64,000 nt of DNA, from NCBI GenBank assembly GCA_008921705.1, contig VFFE01008908.1, forward strand, positions 1,341,538 to 1,405,537, in the 5' to 3' direction. The DNA comes from Burhinus oedicnemus (taxonomy: Eukaryota; Chordata; Aves; Charadriiformes; Burhinidae). Below, in pieces: positions 46,101-59,600 of the stretch. Positions within the stretch are counted from its first letter, which is position 1; each line of letters starts with the position of its first letter. Below the pieces are notes generated by a model that saw nothing but the letters and a program-made list of their open reading frames with translations, did no database searches and was not told the DNA's origin. A program made the position numbers and the translations under genes.

Positions 46101-48605
46101 GCTATAATCTAGTTGTATACCTTCCATAGCCAGAAATGTAATTTGACAGGAACACATGTTAGGGTTACCACATTTAACAAGCATTTTTAAGTTTAGAGAA
46201 TATTAACACATGCAAAGCCCTGCTTTCGCTTTTTTTCCTTAAAGATTCAGAATTGTAAGCTGGACTCCTGATAAATTAGTTTTTCCCATCTAGTCTGGTG
46301 TCCCGATGTCATTCATTTATAATAACAGCTGGGATGCTCTGATCTGAGTAGAGACCTAATGCCTGGTTTGCTGGATGTTAATTGTGACAGCAAGATGACA
46401 TGGTATGGTATGGAAAGGGTTTTAGCCGCCTTGCTTACAATATCTGTTGCTAGTTGAACAACTGACAGAGATGCACTTGCCATCTTATCTTAAATAACAC
46501 CGATTTTCAAGTAACTAGGTATTTCAAATAAGAACAGACAACTTTAAGGGGCAAGAAAGGAAAATTAACCTACAGAAACCTATAAAACAGGTGGTGTAGA
46601 TTATTATCTGAGAGCAAGGTAGATGAGACAACCTTTCCTCCTTTGGTCTCCAACCATGGAAATTATGCCCCATTCTCCTCCCTGGTGCCCTGGCTCTTGA
46701 TTTGATACACAATGATTTCTTCATCATTTGGATAGCCACATCCTGGGGTGAGCTGAAATCAGGAAGTATAATTCCTGTAATGCAGTGGGGTACAAGATCT
46801 AGTTTGGGTGGAAAAGGTTTTGACTAGAAGGATTTATGTCAGGAAAGTTGCCGGAAGGTCTCTAAAGGATATTCTTTCACAAGCAATAATGACACAAAAT
46901 GACTGAGAAGAATGCTAAAGTTGCAAAGTCAAGTCCTTAGAAAGCAGGATCCAATCTGCTGTCAGGTCTAATCCTACAACATTAATCCTGTTCATGAGTT
47001 GTACGTAACTCCATGCCCCCTGCTCCTCAGGACGTTGCCCAAAGCAGTATGTAGTTCAGGCAGCGATGCAGACCATGCCACGTTCATTCTTCCCTTCAGC
47101 GTTCAGTGTGCAGTCCCTCTGCTTCACTCTTTGCTCAAAATCCAAATCCAGCAATAAATGAAACAATAAACTTGCTGAATTCCCCACCAAAGAATACTTC
47201 ATTCACTCTTCTACTTACACAAGCAAAGAGATGGGTGTCCTGAGGAAAATACAAGCACTGAAGGAGCCCTGCCTCAGGGAGAGAAGCAAGCTCGGGAGAC
47301 TCATGGAGAAGATGTCACTTTGTCTAAAATCTGCATGGGATGGACAAACGGGATAAATGGATGTTTTAAGACCTAGCTGTAATAAAAACCAACAGCATCC
47401 ATCACTTCATTGCTGCTGCGAAAAGGTATTTCTCTTTGCCATGTGGGGAAACTGATCCTCACTGAAATGCATTGCCCATGGAAATTCCGCACGCTCAGCA
47501 GAGACATTCCATGGACTGCAGCGAGGATCCCATCTGCTGTCCCAGCGTTCTCTGGTGGTCCACAAGACACCAGTAAGCATTTCATGTTGGTCTGTTGAAC
47601 CACATTAAGCCATAAAATGTAGAGGTTGGGGGGGTTTTTTTGTCTGTTTGTTTTTAATTATTATTAAAAGTTTAGTAATAAGGCTTACATTGCAGAGAAC
47701 CCTCTGTAATTTTTGGTTTGTTGGCCAAAAGACCAGTACAACCAGTGATGAATGGTACACAATCGCACTTATTTTTACCCATTAAGTACGTCTATGAATT
47801 CACTAATCTGAGAGTACTTTGAGAATCTGGATACTTCTCAATTAAATAGAATGGTCCAAATTTTTGTAAACTATTATTTATTTTTTGTTCTCCCTGTAGA
47901 GTGATATCTATCATTTTCAGCAGGAAATCGGGGCTATTTGTTTTTCAAAGATAGTTCTTTGGAATTAATTACTCTGGTGTTAGACTAAATGACAAAACGG
48001 GTAGTGTACAACTGAGGATAACAAGAAATTTCGTCTCGCAGCTTTTTTGAGTCAAATTATTCTCCCAACCTGACTGACAGTATACCATTTAATCACTATT
48101 ACCGCCAAGACATTAAAAAAAATTCTAGATTTTTCACCGCTAGTTGTGTTTATTTCATTTTTTAATTGCTGGCTTAATTTTTCGATGCCAACAAAAGACT
48201 GGTGGTGTAACTGTTCATGCCAAATATATATAATGAAAACTGACTAGATGCCTCCTGTTTAAGATTCAGTTAGAGTTTCTTCCATCTGATGGCACCGTAT
48301 CAAACATGACAGCTGCTCTTCAGTGCCTGATGTCCAGCTCACCTGAGGTGCCGCTGCTACATCTCGTGAGTTTGTGTGTTGTTTTGGTGGTAGTCAGAAC
48401 TGGCAGACAGTTAAAATCTCCACTGTAACGTTAATTATTAAGCTGTTTCCCAAGATGTCAGAGCAAAGATGGCATTTGCAAAATGGCTGTCAACATTTTG
48501 ACTGAAAAATACTAGTTTAGATTTATTAACCACTCTCTCTACCCTGATTGTCAGAAAACAGCAAAAGGCAACGCTTTATAGTGTACCAGCAAACTTGTGG
48601 ATGTT
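43107..48605. other. Non-coding DNA, nothing recognised
   Basis: Five and a half kilobases contain only small unrecognised frames; the largest, 44032-44433 plus, is cysteine-rich but unlike any family I know. A G-run and T-rich stretch is at about 47627-47660. No repeats beyond short homopolymers were identified. Confidence 0.5.
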
Positions 48606-48609
48606 GCCT

Positions 48610-48641
48610 GATGAGCTCTCTTTTTGATGAGCCCTCTTTTT
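48610..48641. repeat. 16-bp tandem duplication
   Basis: GATGAGCTCTCTTTTT is followed directly by GATGAGCCCTCTTTTT, with one difference. This is a local slippage-type duplication. Confidence 0.9.
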
Positions 48642-50265
48642 GACACTGAGAGTTGCAAAGAAAAGAAGAAAACCGAGCAGCCACCTGCTGACACGCACGA
48701 GTGTTGTGGCTCAGGGTACAGTGATAAATCAGGTTAAACGAGAAAGCTGTTTTATGATGTTCTCATCCTCCAGCAAACTCTTCCCACCTTCTGCCACAGT
48801 TTGTTGCCATGTTAGTTCTGCAGATAAAACTCTTTATTGGGTCATAATATAGACTGGATCTCTAAAAGCGATGTGCATCGCAGGGAGGATGAGAGCAGCA
48901 TATAACCAGAGGGGTGAGCAGCTACAGAAGGAAAGACTCAAGGCCAGCATCAGTCACCCCGGATTTGCTCAAAACCAGCTAAAAATCATCAGCATTTGAC
49001 AAACCTCACAAGAAAGAGTAGTGATTGTAAAATTGGACATAACCTTCAAAAACTTTCAGAGGCAACCTTAAAAATGACAAAATAGTTCTCACATGGGATG
49101 CAGTCCTACTGAAACCAATTAGATAACATCTTCTGTATGCCACATGACATGGGTTTTCAGGTGAAACAGATGTAACATGGCCTTATATATCACTTTAAAA
49201 AAGCCATGTGTGAAAACCTGCCAGTAAAACTGTCAGTCAGCAGTGTTGCAAAAATCATGTCACCAGGACAGGTGAACTTATCTGCCAGAGTTTCCATATT
49301 CATGTGTTCAGCAGAAAGGAGGGGGGCCCATTTTACCCTCTTAGGCTTTAAAATATGCCACAGCATACGGAGCTGAACACAAAAATAGCATGGCCAGCAT
49401 ACAATAACCCCACATTTGGAAATGAATCAAGGAAAAAGACCTTCCAAAGGATGTATTATTTCAAAAGATAGTGACCTCCAAACAATAGAAAACTATAAAT
49501 AAAAGACGATTTCTTATGAAACCCTTGCTCTTGGAGTTTTATTAGAAAGCACAGTTGCCATACTAAAATGAAAATAGAAGATCAAATCTAAAATAATTGG
49601 ATGTTTTTCCTGACTATTGTATTGCTGACAACAGATGTGTTTTCTAGTCTCTGGCAAAAACTTAGAAAAGTCCCTTTTTTTAGGAGTAGAACTGCATGTA
49701 GAGGCATCACCAATGATCTGTGAGGCGGGTCCAATATGAAAGAGAATATCCAGCCACAGAATATTTTGCTCCCTTTACTTTTAGTAAGATGGTGACAAGA
49801 ATGCAATTGTGAGGACAGGAGAAGTAGGACAATTAATTGCCAGACTGAAAACAGACTGTGGCTGAAAAAAAGAGGGAAGAAGAAAGTTTGTGTTAAGGAG
49901 CTGTCGGGGTGGATGTGGGATGATTGATCAAGTCAGCGTCATAATGTCTCAAAGGCTCAGGAAGGGGACGTGGAAAGACAAAGTAGTGAATATCTTTTTA
50001 ACTGTATATGCTTTTTTTCTTTTTCCCTTCCTAGGACAGAGAAAAGGTGGGGATGTGAGTAGAAGAAAGGATGTCTTTGGCCAAATCCTGGACGCTTCTG
50101 CTTGTGTCTGATTCTTTTCCTGTCTCTCTTTTAGGGTGAAAAAAAATTAAGACATACACCCTGATATGTCCCTTTTTAAAAATAGGTGAAGATACAAGAC
50201 TTATTTGAAGCAGTTGCCATGGAGAAGCTGTTCAACTGAAGAATAATTACTAGGGCAAAATCACA
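48642..50265. other. Non-coding DNA with one strong polypyrimidine/AG site
   Basis: No gene is recognised. CTTTTTCCCTTCCTAG ending at 50035 is a strong acceptor-like tract. The nearest donor, GTGAGT at about 50056, would leave only a 20-base exon, so I do not call one. Confidence 0.5.
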
Positions 50266-50269
50266 TACA

Positions 50270-50325
50270 ATATGGGGATTGATCCTTCAGCTTTTACCCA
50301 TGCAAACCTCCCACTGAAGTCAATT
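50270..50325. repeat. Ancient amniote repeat fragment
   Basis: GGGGATTGATCCTTCAGCTT, then ACCCATGCAAACCTCCCACT and GAAGTCAAT, resemble an amniote repeat with a CCTTACTCATGCAAA word and a CCCATTGAAGTCAATGG core. It is short and decayed, and the family is not assigned. Confidence 0.45.
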
Positions 50326-53300
50326 TGTTATCACACATTTTTAGCAAGCCGGGAAAAGAAAAAAAACCTCATACTTCACTCCTACTAAAAGAAAAAAAAA
50401 ATAATTTGTTTGCGTAACACAGCAGAGAGGATAAGCTTTTTCAGCAAAAGTCTTTTTTCTAAAGAAGAGACTGCAAGCCACCTTGTAGCACAGGTGGCAC
50501 GTTTTCACTCCCAGGATCAAAGAAGCTAATTAATGAGCAGTGATTTTTAAGTGCATAGTATGCTCTTTCCCGTGCTATCAGAAATATTGCAGAATGTGTA
50601 CTTGAAACAAAATGAGGTCCCTCTTTTTTATTTAATCAAAAATAATAATTGCAAATCCAAAGAGAAACACTTTTAGGCAGGTTCCAGCTGGCTATTGATG
50701 CTGACTTGCAGAAAGAAGCAACATTTCTTTGTCCTGAACACACATAACTCCAAAATTAGAGTTTTGTCTCTTCAAACAATAGTGGTTACACAAAGACTCC
50801 CAATGCTTTTAAGTGCACCTTGCACAGAAACTCCAGCAAATTAATTCCCCCCTCACCTGCATTGCCTCTTCTACTCCTAACTTACCCAGCCTCAAGGCAA
50901 AGCTCTGAGTCTGGGAGCGTTCTCCTCCCAGCCCTGAAGGCCATACTCACTGAGCATGCTGCTTTTACGTTTCTCAAAAGATACCCATGGCTCGGTTGTT
51001 CGATAACACACTATAATATCATCTTACTGCAAGCGCGTGTCGTTCCATCCTTTTTCAGAATCTGTGGTACCAAGAGAGACACGTCCCTGCGAGACAGCTC
51101 TTTCTATTATTCTGCGGAATAGTGGGATAACAGCTGCCATGCAGCTGGCTGAAGCACGGCCCATGGACAAAATAATCCCACTAGACAGTGCAACACAGCC
51201 TTCCAAATTTTACCATGGTGCTGAGACAGAAATCTGTGTGTCTGTGGGTATGGTAGATGATGGGTTGTCCTTTGTGGATGGCTTGCTGGGACCTGGCACA
51301 GCCGGAGCTTCAGCGCTCTGGTAAAGGTGAATGTACCCGCCAAAGTTTTCACCCAAAGCATGTCACAGTGAGAGCACCATAAACAAGAAGAAAGTAACCC
51401 TCATCCTGGAAAACATGGGGTACTTATGCTGGTACAATTAGAGCTGCATAATTACTCTGGTGTAATTACATCAGTAAATTTCCCCATGTGGAAAAGCCCG
51501 TAAGCCCCTTGACTCCCGTTGCTGCCAAATACCCAGAAACTCTCAATGGCCTGTTCCCAAAGCAGCAATTACCATTTACGAAACATCTCTGGAAAATAAG
51601 GACAATACTTAGAGAGATGATGATCTTAAAACCATTCAAATGGATCCTTCTGCTGTATTTTCTTCTATTAAACAGACTGCACAAGGATTGGATTGTAGTT
51701 TACACCCTATGATCATAACACACCCAATGGGCCTATTTCTCTTCTCCAACATCCATTTCAGAGGAACAATAAAATCATTAAAAACTGGGATCAGGCTTAA
51801 ATGACCCGTGATCCTCATCCTGCAAACTAATCCTAAAAGGCGTGTGGGGTGTATGGGCTCCCAGCCCTGGTATGAAATCCAACATTACCAGCTGTAAGGC
51901 TGTTAGGAAGTCAGGCCTGACCCAGCAGTCACGTCAGCCAGGACTCCAGCATCTTTCCTGCGTTGCGTATGGAAGACGCTTTCCCACAGTCTTCAGCAAT
52001 CTAATGTTACGGGTATTATATTGAGGGAAACCTTAAATAAACAAACAAAACCCACAACCCAGTAATAAGAACAAGATGATTTTTTTCTGGAACTGCCCCA
52101 ATTAAAGCATCAGTTATTACCTTCTACAGCAGTGAAGAGAAAGCATAATTAGAAAATTTAATTAATTAAGCTGAAGGCAATGATACTTATTTTAAAACCC
52201 TCAGTACAGTTAGATTAGTAGACCAGCTCAGTGAAGCAGTAAATACTTAGTGCTGAAGGAGGCATCAAGCCCATTCATCGGACCCTGCAAGTGGACGGCT
52301 GGCTGGGGTAATCCATCCCTCTGCAAACGAGCAAATGTCCTGTACGTGTCTTTATATTCTCCTCACAACCAGAGTTATAGACAAAACAACAGTTGCCCTC
52401 TATGTCAAACTGAGTGATGTGAGAAATAACCATCGTTGGCTTGAGCTAGACAAGGCAAAGCTAAGGGTAGGGGTACTGATGTATATTTTATCATTACAAA
52501 TGAAGACATTGCATCCCATCGACAGCAATAAAAATCAGGTAAATCAGACTGATTTATATGATCGTAGAGTGTTAAAGGCCTGGCTGCTGTCAGAGATGAG
52601 CCCTCAGCAGTACCCAGAAACAGAGTAAGACACTATTAGAGCTGCAGTGGGCCACTGAGGTTAAAGAAAATCAGCAGTAGGATGGTATCTAAGCTGAAAA
52701 CTAATATATAATAAGAAATTAAAAAATTAACTACAGTCTTAACGAGCTACATTTAAAAGAAAGGAAATCAAACCACAGCAAGGAGGAACTAACAGCAGTA
52801 TTCACTACTATTTTCGTAAAGTGTTTTAAGGTTTGTACAGATATTGAGGAAGCCATCACAACTTGAGCACCCACACAGAAGTGGAAAAGATGGGGCAGCA
52901 GAGGTGTTGAGGAGGGCCACTCAGTTAACATCCATGAGGTGGCTGCTCTGCTGTTGCCACGCTCTTGCTAAAAGAAAGAAATCGTGAGGAAACCAACCAG
53001 AAAATCCATCACGATATTTACAAATTCTGCCCACTAAGAGGGGGAAGGTCCAGATGGTGCAAACTCCATTTAGAGATAGAAGAGAAAAAGCATGGCGCAA
53101 CAAAGGCAGATGGCTGAGTCGGAAGGAGAATATCTCTTTCCACAGAAAACAAAACAGTGGAAGAAGCAGCAGGGGTTGTGAACTGAAGCACGGCCCTCGG
53201 AGCCTGTCCACATGCTCCAACATCTGGTTACCCAAAAGCCACCGGGATCAGCCAGCAAAACACCTTGGGTGGCTTTTTCAGCATCAAAACCCGGTTCTTT

Positions 53301-53455
53301 TCTGTGCTGCTTCCACCGTGGTAGAGTGTAAGTGCAGCTCTGATGTAAACTGAAATAAGCTGCTATGAACAGAAATAGCTGCACATCCATTTCACCTAGT
53401 TTGGGTAAAGTGGCATAAACATGTTGGCCAGCCACCACCCTGAAAAGAAACTAGA
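50326..53455. other. Non-coding DNA, nothing recognised
   Basis: Overlapping frames on both strands at 50820-51361, 51488-51712 and 53054-53438 have no recognisable domains. A TTAATTAATTAA palindrome lies at 52159-52170, and an A/C-rich tract at about 52038-52060. Confidence 0.5.
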
Positions 53456-53690
53456 GTGCCAGGAAAAAGAAGGAGAGGAGGGGGAGAGGGAGAGACACAG
53501 TAGGTGAAACACAGGGGTTTGCCTTTAAGAGGACAGTAAGGGATGGGAACATGGGACAGGAAAGGGACAAGGTGATCAGGGAAAGAGAAACAGCAATGAG
53601 ATGTCTAGAAGAGAAAGAGAAAAATTTTTTTAAGAGTATGAGAAATAAAAAAGGCAAGGGATGGACAAGAAGAAAAGCAACGAGGGAAGG
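53456..53690 (+). repeat. Polypurine-biased tract
   Basis: About 235 bases of the plus strand are strongly biased to A and G, with dense GGAGAGG, GAAAGAG and AAGAAG words and few pyrimidines. The densest part is 53461-53496. Mirror-like purine tracts can adopt triplex (H-DNA) structure. The complementary strand therefore gives a low-complexity Phe/Ser/Leu frame at 53451-53657 that is not a gene. Confidence 0.75.
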
Positions 53691-56600
53691 ACCGAGCCTG
53701 GAGCAGCACTTGGTGTCCTAGTGGGGAGTGACTTTGGAGCTACCACTGGAGGAGAGAAGGTGATTTGATTCATGTGGCAGTTTTCCATGGCAGGTGATCA
53801 GTAACAGCAGGGATGGGCTCAAAAGGTGCAAAGGATATCGGAAGCTCTCATGGGAGTTCTATATAGATCTGGGGTAAAAATCCCGATGCAGGAAATAAGC
53901 ATGGAGCAGCAGCCTACGACTTATTTTTTGGAACTGGAAGTACTAAATACTCTTGTTGGCATAACTGAGAGTGCCAGAGACATGACATTACAATGCTAGC
54001 AAGATGGCATTTAGGAAAGCACTTTTCTATTTATAACATAGATTTTCAATGAATAAACACAATGAAAATAAAATGCATACATGCATTTAGTGTTGTGGAA
54101 ATAATTTTGTTGCGAAATACACATGGAAATGAACTGGTAAGTTATACACAATTAAAGATTTACTGATTGGCATTCTCCCGTGATTTTCTGCTGACAAGTC
54201 TATAAAACCAGTTGACAAACACACTTGAAATACTGCCGATGAATTCCCAGAAGCCCAAATAGCACATTTCTCAGAGCTGATATCTAGCTAATAGAGACAG
54301 AGAGAAAAGCAATTAAATAAAAAAATAAAAGCAAACTCATTCCTCAAATGACTAATTTCTCACGTAAAAGGAGTATCTTTCCTCAGCCTCCAATGCCCTT
54401 TAATAGTTTCTTCACACCGACATCACTTCAGGTCACTAAAGGATAACAGGCCCTAGTGCTTTTCAAGATCAGTTCCTGCCCGTTATCCCATGCGGAGAGT
54501 TTGGTGTCGCCTTTTGCTGCACAAAGTTGACTACTCCTCCAGCCTGAGCTTTTGATTTCTCCCCCCTCCCCAGGGACTATTTTTTGACATCTTTTATCAA
54601 GGATCGCTTCTGTCAAAGAGCACTCGTTGATGCTCTGGCATATCAGCTATTCCATTAGAGAGCAGAGCCATCTCGGGTTAATTTGCAGATAGCCACTTGT
54701 TCTTGGGAAAGCCGAGGTACCCAAGGCTTGGCAGTGGGCTACCTTCCCACTTCAGCTCTATGTGTGCTGAGAACATTGCTGCTGTACTTGCTGTGTCCAG
54801 TGCACACATTTGGTTTTGTGCTTATGCCTCCCCAAGGAAATTAAATGCTCAGAGATAATTAACCTAGGGACCTTTTGACATTATTTGCACCAGAAATATA
54901 TTTTAGATGTCCACATAGGCCCTACAGGCATAATAGTTGAGAGACAGCCCATTCTTGCAGCTGCTGGACATACAAAAATAACTTTCCATGACTGCTTCCA
55001 CATAACAGCCCTTTTCACTTGCAGTGAAGAGCTGAGTTTTCCACATTAGCGTTTAAGGCCTTTGTTTTAAATCCTATTTGGAAACATGGGTCAAAGTCTC
55101 ACTTTTATTGGATAAAGGAACATCACATTGCTCCAGCACACAGTGGTCTTTTTCTTTGGAGATCTGGAAATAGAGGGAGCTGGATACCAAGAATTCTATA
55201 GGAATGCCTGTTTGTGGAAGGATAAAAAGATCATGGGAACAGACACTTAAGTATTCTCATTTAGGTGAGACATTTCCATCGTTACTAGAGATGTCTTACA
55301 TTCCGATTATAGGGCAGAGAGAGGAAAAGGTTGTAAAATGCTGGTTTTAGTGTTCTGCCAGATAACACAATAGGAAAAATAACAATTCAGATGTCAATCT
55401 TTGCTCTTTCTCTTTATTTCAGGACCATGAATTACTAAGAACTGGCACAAGCAAGCAATTTAGTGAATTAAGAGAATTAGGATCCTAATGACTACAACTG
55501 AACTACTCAACAGCCCCTAAAAATCAATGAAAGCATGGGAATAACTGAAAGAGAAACTGAATTATGTTCTTCAAAATTCTTTCCGTTTAAATTGGGTTTA
55601 AAAGCTTGCTTTGTTAATTACTTGTATACCCATGCTTTTGAAAATCAAATTTGACCATGCCCTTGGCTTTCTGCCAAGCATGAAATTTTGGGTGTTAGGT
55701 TTTTTTAATAGCCAATGTAACAAATTGTGTAACAGTTTGGGGGGGTTTTGTTGTTGTTTTGGGCTGGGTTTTTTAATCTTTTCAGCACTGAATACTGTCC
55801 CTCACTTATTGTCCTGTTTAGGTGTCAGAATGGCATAATAGGGGTACTTGCAGGGGGTGCAGTAATGGGGGCTCCAGCCAAGGACATGTAGCACTCCACA
55901 GTCATGTGGGTCTCTGTATTTCTCAGATTGCATTAGGATCTGCCAATTGCAGCAGACAGTATCTTTTTTCAAAGAGTTTATCAAATAGTTAAACATTAAT
56001 AGTGTCAATATATATTTCATCGAGACAATTACAATTATCCATTTTTCTGAAACTCCTTTCCCCACCCCACCCCCACAGTATTCAAATAATTTATGCAAGG
56101 AGTCGTGAAGTTAGAGACTTAATCCTGAATAGTCTTTCAAAGCACAGTATTATAGCCCACAGCACTGTGAACAGAATTAGGCATATATATAAAGTTAATT
56201 TAATACTTCGTCTCCCTGTCAATCTAGTGCTGCAAAAATGCACAAATATGACTATTATGGGTAACACGGGTTTTGTATCCTTTTTTTGCTTGACAAATGT
56301 ATTGGTACTCACATGTATGTAAATTTATTACAGTAATATTTTGTCTTCAATTTATCAAGATTTTATTGAATTAAGTTGCACTGGATATTAAGGAGAATTC
56401 TTGAGTTTTCACTAGATACAGCAAGGTCCAGCTTCAGCTACTGGATCCATGCCCAAAGCCACTTGGAGCTACAGGCTGTACATACAAAGCCATCCTGTAA
56501 ACGTGACATGATTGAGCTAATGGAAGATACAAAACCCCATGGCATTCTTCTAGTTCAGAAAAATAAAATCAGATTAATTACTTAATAAGTAATGATTACA

Positions 56601-59600
56601 TGAAATGCAAATGAAACTAGAGAAAGGCTTCCCAAAGTCCTGTTATTGTGCAGGTCTCTGATTTCTGTCCCAGGGAATTTTGAGGAGTGGGACTAGAGTG
56701 ACAATCATCTCCTGGACCCCAGATCCCTAAGGAGTCAAGGTTTGCAGCGCCAGGCACAGGAATGCAGCATGCTGCATGTTGGGAAGCATTTTAAATGGCT
56801 CTAAAGAATGAATGTATGAGAAAACCCATGGACAGATGCGATTAGAGGACTGTAAGAGAGTGGTCTCAGAGGTGGATTCTGGTCCTCATCTCACATAGCA
56901 GTGCTTTTGAAATAATTTGGGACTTATTCAAGGCAGAGATGTGATAATGCTCATTTTTGTCAGGAAGGATTGGAGGATGGTAAGAAGGTTCCATGGCTTC
57001 CCAAAGGACCAGACAGATTCAAGGCAGGAGTTTCTAGCTCTTGCTTCCCTGCATTTTGATGCCAAAAGGCAAGCATTTGCTTGGCTTTTGTGTGCCTATG
57101 CATGCCTCTCAAAACTAAGAAGAAAGCAGTGTAAAAATTTCAGCCTGAGAAAGTGAACTCACTGGAATCTTAAGAAGAAAATGCTTCTTGCATTTCCAAA
57201 AGAAAAAGAAAAAAATGAGATAAACTTTCTGAGATCTAAAGGCCACCATACAGTAACAAGGTATCAGGAAGGCTGAAGTTGGATGTTCCAAAGACCCAAG
57301 CAGTAAGTGCTGCTTAAATTAAATATACAACCAGACTCTTGCAGCTATCAAAAGCTGCTTATTAAATTAAATAAACAAAAGCTGATTAATAAGACACTTG
57401 GTGTTAAATGGTTAGCCTCCTGCTTGCTCTGCAATGTTCAGTCTACAGCAATAAATGAAAAATCATCATGCCTAAGCATGTTTAAATCTAGGCTATAAGG
57501 ATTCTTAATATATTCCTGCAGTGAGGCAGACTGAACAAAGAATTACTGACATGAAAGAATGATACAGCATATACTAATGGAAAATTTGAAGCAGTGTCGC
57601 AATTAACATGAGGTCTATTCAACTCTCAGTGAGGAAATAATGAAATTTGTTAGAAGTTTTCCTTTGTGGACAAGATGAAATAGGATTCAAGGGTGCTACT
57701 GTCTGGAGAAGAGTTTCACAGTGATTATGAGACTGAAGAAACCTACAAGTGTCTGCACACACAAAGGTTGCACCCTGTCCCCCTCAACGGTGCAGATGAG
57801 GACTCCAGTCCCAGCTTGGTCAGGTCCGCACCTGGTGCAAATGTCCTGGACAGAAAGATCTGTTCAGAGAAATCCCATCCAGGACAGAAAGCTGCAACGA
57901 TCCCTTTAGTTTCCAGCGTAAGTAAATCAGGTTAGTCTTCTGTTTTCTACACCAATATCCCCAGAAAGGTTCAAAGGCTTTCTCGGACAGCCTGAATCCA
58001 AATCGACCACCTGCGTTAGGGTGTGTAGCCACGGCACCCAGTGCTCACCCAGATAATGAGACTAGAAGTGAAATACCTGTATCAGCACGGTACTAAAACT
58101 ATTTTATCCAAATAACCAGGATAAGCAATAGAATGCTACTCTGACACGGCCATGATGCTTTGGAGAACCCACAACTGAGCTTCATTGTTCCTGCAGCACA
58201 TGCCAGCACATGGTGCGTGTAGATTGAAACCCATGTTTCAGGACTTCGTTGTGTGGAAAAAAAATGGTGTGAGGAGGATTAGGTTCATGGGTGTGGAATA
58301 CTGATTGAAACAGGAATTACAGACCCTTCAACATTGCCTTTTTAAGAACATTCACAAGTCAAACTGACTCAGAGAAACATGTGTATTGCGTAAACCAAAC
58401 AAAAACACCCAGGCACACTGCGGCTCACACTTCCCTTCCCAAGGAGCAGGTGAGAAGAAAAATACATGCCAGATATTAACCATGCCATATAACACACACT
58501 GAAAGTTGTTCAGATGTAGTTGTGGATGTGTGGCCTCAAAAACTGTAGAGAATGTGAAGAACAACGTGGATGCAGTCAACCCTGAGATCAGGTCTTTGCT
58601 TGTTGGATAGTCAAATGAAGTTTCCAAGACCTTTAGTTCAAAAATAATTGTTTTAGAACTTGTCCTCACAGGAAAATTACTGAGAAGCAAATTATAAATG
58701 TAGTCTGCCCTAGCTACTCTATAACAACTCTGTGAGGACATCCAGGGCACAGAAAGCATAGGGCAGAATATTAAACTCACTTATATTGTAAAAACAAAGA
58801 CAAAAAATCAACTGGTATGAGGGTTCCCAGATAGAACAGCAGCAACGGGTAGAAAAAGCACTGAGATTTTGCAAAGCAAAACACTTCTGTTAATACTAAA
58901 TAATGAGGTTTTGGTAGATAAATAACTAAGTTATTAGAATGAAAGGTTATTTAAATAACCAGGTAGTTGTTTGTTGATGATTTCTGAATAAAGGAAAAAG
59001 TACAAGGCATAGGCCAGGTGTTATTTTTTTTCCTTTCAAAAGCAGTGCTCGGCAATTCAAATTGATCCTTGTCATGAGCAATGAAAAAGGGGAGGTTCTA
59101 AATGTTGGTTTTGTATAAGCCATTCTTCAGCTGGTTAATAAGAGGAAAAAAAACCCAACAGCACAGTCTGACTTCTAAGAAAGAGTAACAATTACCCATG
59201 AGTTATTTGACAATCTTTGTATGTTGATTACAACATGTGAGTGGAAAGATTGCCTTGCCTGTGCTCTTAATGCAGTACAGGATGGAAGGTGGCATCTCTT
59301 CAAAGCTCGCACCTTGGCACTGAAGAAAAGCTGACCCAAAACATTTCACAGCTAAAACCACTAAGCAATCACAGGAATAAGTCACAAACAGATGACCCCA
59401 TTCCCCAGTAGGATGGTGCCAAGACCTCTACACTATACTAACGAGGAAGGTAATGACCATGTGCAGAGGTGAAATGTGCATCGCAGCTTAGATGTTAAAA
59501 TTTGGGTCTGATGAAAGGGGAAAATAATTGAGGGTCAGTCAGTTATCCATTCTTCACATGCACTGAACAGAGGAAATTCAAGGGAGACCTAGTCACTCCT

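Noticed and set aside
50036..50055. Possible 20-base microexon between TTCCTAG and GTGAGT
   Set aside because: Too short to be credible without transcript evidence.
53451..53657. Phe/Ser/Leu-rich minus-strand frame resembling a membrane peptide
   Set aside because: Complement of the polypurine tract, so the hydrophobicity is a composition effect.
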